From Gracilariopsis chorda (taxonomy: Eukaryota; Rhodophyta; Florideophyceae; Gracilariales; Gracilariaceae), in the NCBI GenBank assembly GCA_003194525.1, contig NBIV01000193.1:84204-148203 (forward strand): a stretch of 64,000 nucleotides of DNA, read 5' to 3'. Position 1 is the stretch's first letter; every line of letters starts with the position of its first letter. This document shows, in pieces, positions 63,045 to 64,000 of this stretch. The position numbers were made by a program, and so were the translations under genes. The notes under the pieces are model-generated. The model did no database searches. It had not been told where the DNA came from and saw only the letters and a program-made list of their open reading frames with translations.

Positions 63045-63640
63045 TCAGAGTGTAAGGCTCGAGGTGCTTACGTGTTTTAAGCGCAGATATCGCAGAACGA
63101 TCAACGTAGACATTGGCCGTTCGTTGGGTTTGAAACCATCACGAACGGGCTGCGCGTCAGGATCCAACTGGAGGTACCTTGGGTCATTGATGAGTCCTCC
63201 TACGCAAAAGGGAGCTGGCGAGATCAAACGCTTGGTATTTTCTTGTCCTTGTTCAGTCCGATGAGGGAGGTGAAGTCCGGAGCCCTGAGGTCCACTTGCA
63301 TACAATACGTGCGGAAATCCTGTGGGGTAACGCCCATCAAGCCGGAGCCGTATGTTTTGTGGATTTCGGTTCGCTGGGACATGTCGTGATATACCAACGT
63401 GCCGTAAAAGTGGCAGACTGTCTCGTCTTCTGCGAACGTACAGCCTGCAAAAAACGCCAACCCCAGCAGACGGGTGCACAATGGTTGATTCAGCCACAAT
63501 AAGGCGTAGCGTTGAAGCCTCATGAGCGCGGAGCTCGTTCACGCTCATTAGTTGAAGAGTCCTTGGTACTTCTCGGGCCATTGGGAGAGGTCCATGTGAA
63601 GGCCGGTGGTGACGAAGTCCTGTGCGCGCCATTTAGAGGC
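63045..63640 (-). pseudogene. SET-like domain downstream of a methyltransferase, broken
   Basis: Overlapping frames give LAFFAGCTFAEDETVCHFYG, TLVYHDMSQRTEIHKTYGSG and LMGVTPQDFRTYCMQVDL (63224-63523), then, in another frame, SPAPFCVGGLINDPRYLQLD (63045-63632). The blocks G...FA...F...D.I...YG, YG.G.M.V and the IND-R/NHS-like stretch resemble the SET domain of protein lysine methyltransferases. At least two frame changes. It follows the DNA methyltransferase in the same direction with linking WPEKYQGLFN and VNELRAHEASTLRLIVAEST, so both may have been one protein. Confidence 0.4.
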
Positions 63641-64000
63641 ACAATACAAAACTATGCTCCGGCAGCGTTTGGTATTGAGGGAAGTTTGGCACGGCTGCCC
63701 AAGTCCGGAGGGACGCAGATATCCCTTAAAGTAGTTGTGCACGCGTTGGCTGCATCCACCAAACCTTGCGTGACGTAACGCTGGCAACGTTCTCGGCGAT
63801 GAGCCTTGAGAAGTGTTTCAGTGCGTGATGTCTGGCGTGGTGGAAGCATGCTTCGTCCTTCTCGCAACCGACGAATCTGCGTGCTTCGCCTTTCTTAAAA
63901 GACATGCAGGCAAGCGCTGTCGAGAAGGTGCCGCCAAACAGGTCAAGAACCGTATCACCCGGTTGGAGAACCTGGCAATGAGCTCCATGTTGAGTCGAAT
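63641..64000 (-). pseudogene. Partial DNA N6/N4-type methyltransferase, window edge
   Basis: In the minus frame starting from the window edge: LQPGDTVLDLFGGTFSTALA, then CMSFKKGEARRFVGCEKDEA and CFHHARHHALKHFS. DLFGGTFST is the SAM-binding F-x-G-x-G-like motif with the ST...LA signature of amino-methyltransferases of the D12/N4_N6 class, and RRFVGCEKD their typical following block. The DPPY motif, expected earlier, lies beyond the window. Stops and frame changes follow at about 63700, so this copy is damaged. It is followed by the SET-like fragment. Confidence 0.6.

Overview
This is a nuclear window from a eukaryote. Host genes are compact and mostly intronless: MO25, ISY1, a YebC/TACO1 protein, peptide deformylase, a bZIP factor and an MFS carrier. 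Two genes have short GT-AG introns: a Rab7-type GTPase with 4 exons and an RTE1/TMEM222 gene with 2. A plastid-type peptide deformylase, a plant-type Gag1-like clamp protein and a protein that resembles a chromophore-less phycobiliprotein suggest an alga, possibly a red alga. That assignment is an inference.

Layout. 0-5.7 kb: a decayed Ty3/gypsy retrotransposon (minus). 7.2-9.2 kb: a broken PIF/Harbinger element (transposase plus Myb-like protein). 9.4-10.7 kb: three tandem ~480-bp repeats with hairpins. 11.4-17.6 kb: a decayed Helitron (Rep and Pif1 helicase) with two copies of a possible terminal sequence. 18.4-22.8 kb: a host island (MFS carrier, YebC, RTE1/TMEM222). 22.8-27.9 kb: mostly unassigned sequence with a LINE remnant. 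28.0-38.6 kb: the main host block (MO25, Rab7, bZIP, Gag1-like clamp, ISY1, peptide deformylase, phycobiliprotein-like protein). 39.1-44.6 kb: a full-length Copia element with LTRs that read as identical, a 5-bp target duplication and one open 1326-residue reading frame, so a recent insertion. It sits between two reciprocal 26-bp palindromes that resemble the ends of the Tc1-like element at 46.1-47.9 kb. A broken RGG/DDE-type transposase lies between them.

From about 50.9 kb to the right edge the character changes. There is an endonuclease-less Penelope-like element truncated at its 5' side, many degenerate TTTTAGGGG telomere-like stretches, 239-bp tandem repeats, a ~75-bp-period array of GCGCTTGGTTTT, and a nest of palindromes. 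Next comes a large broken minus-strand gene combining a zinc finger, a tyrosine-recombinase domain, a RecQ helicase and C-terminal zinc knuckles. At the edge lies a DNA methyltransferase followed by a SET-like domain. This looks like subtelomeric or mobile-element territory. The recombinase-RecQ gene, the methyltransferase-SET gene and their iterated motif arrays are the best candidates for an undescribed system. Many TE genes carry frameshifts; I describe these but do not repair them.
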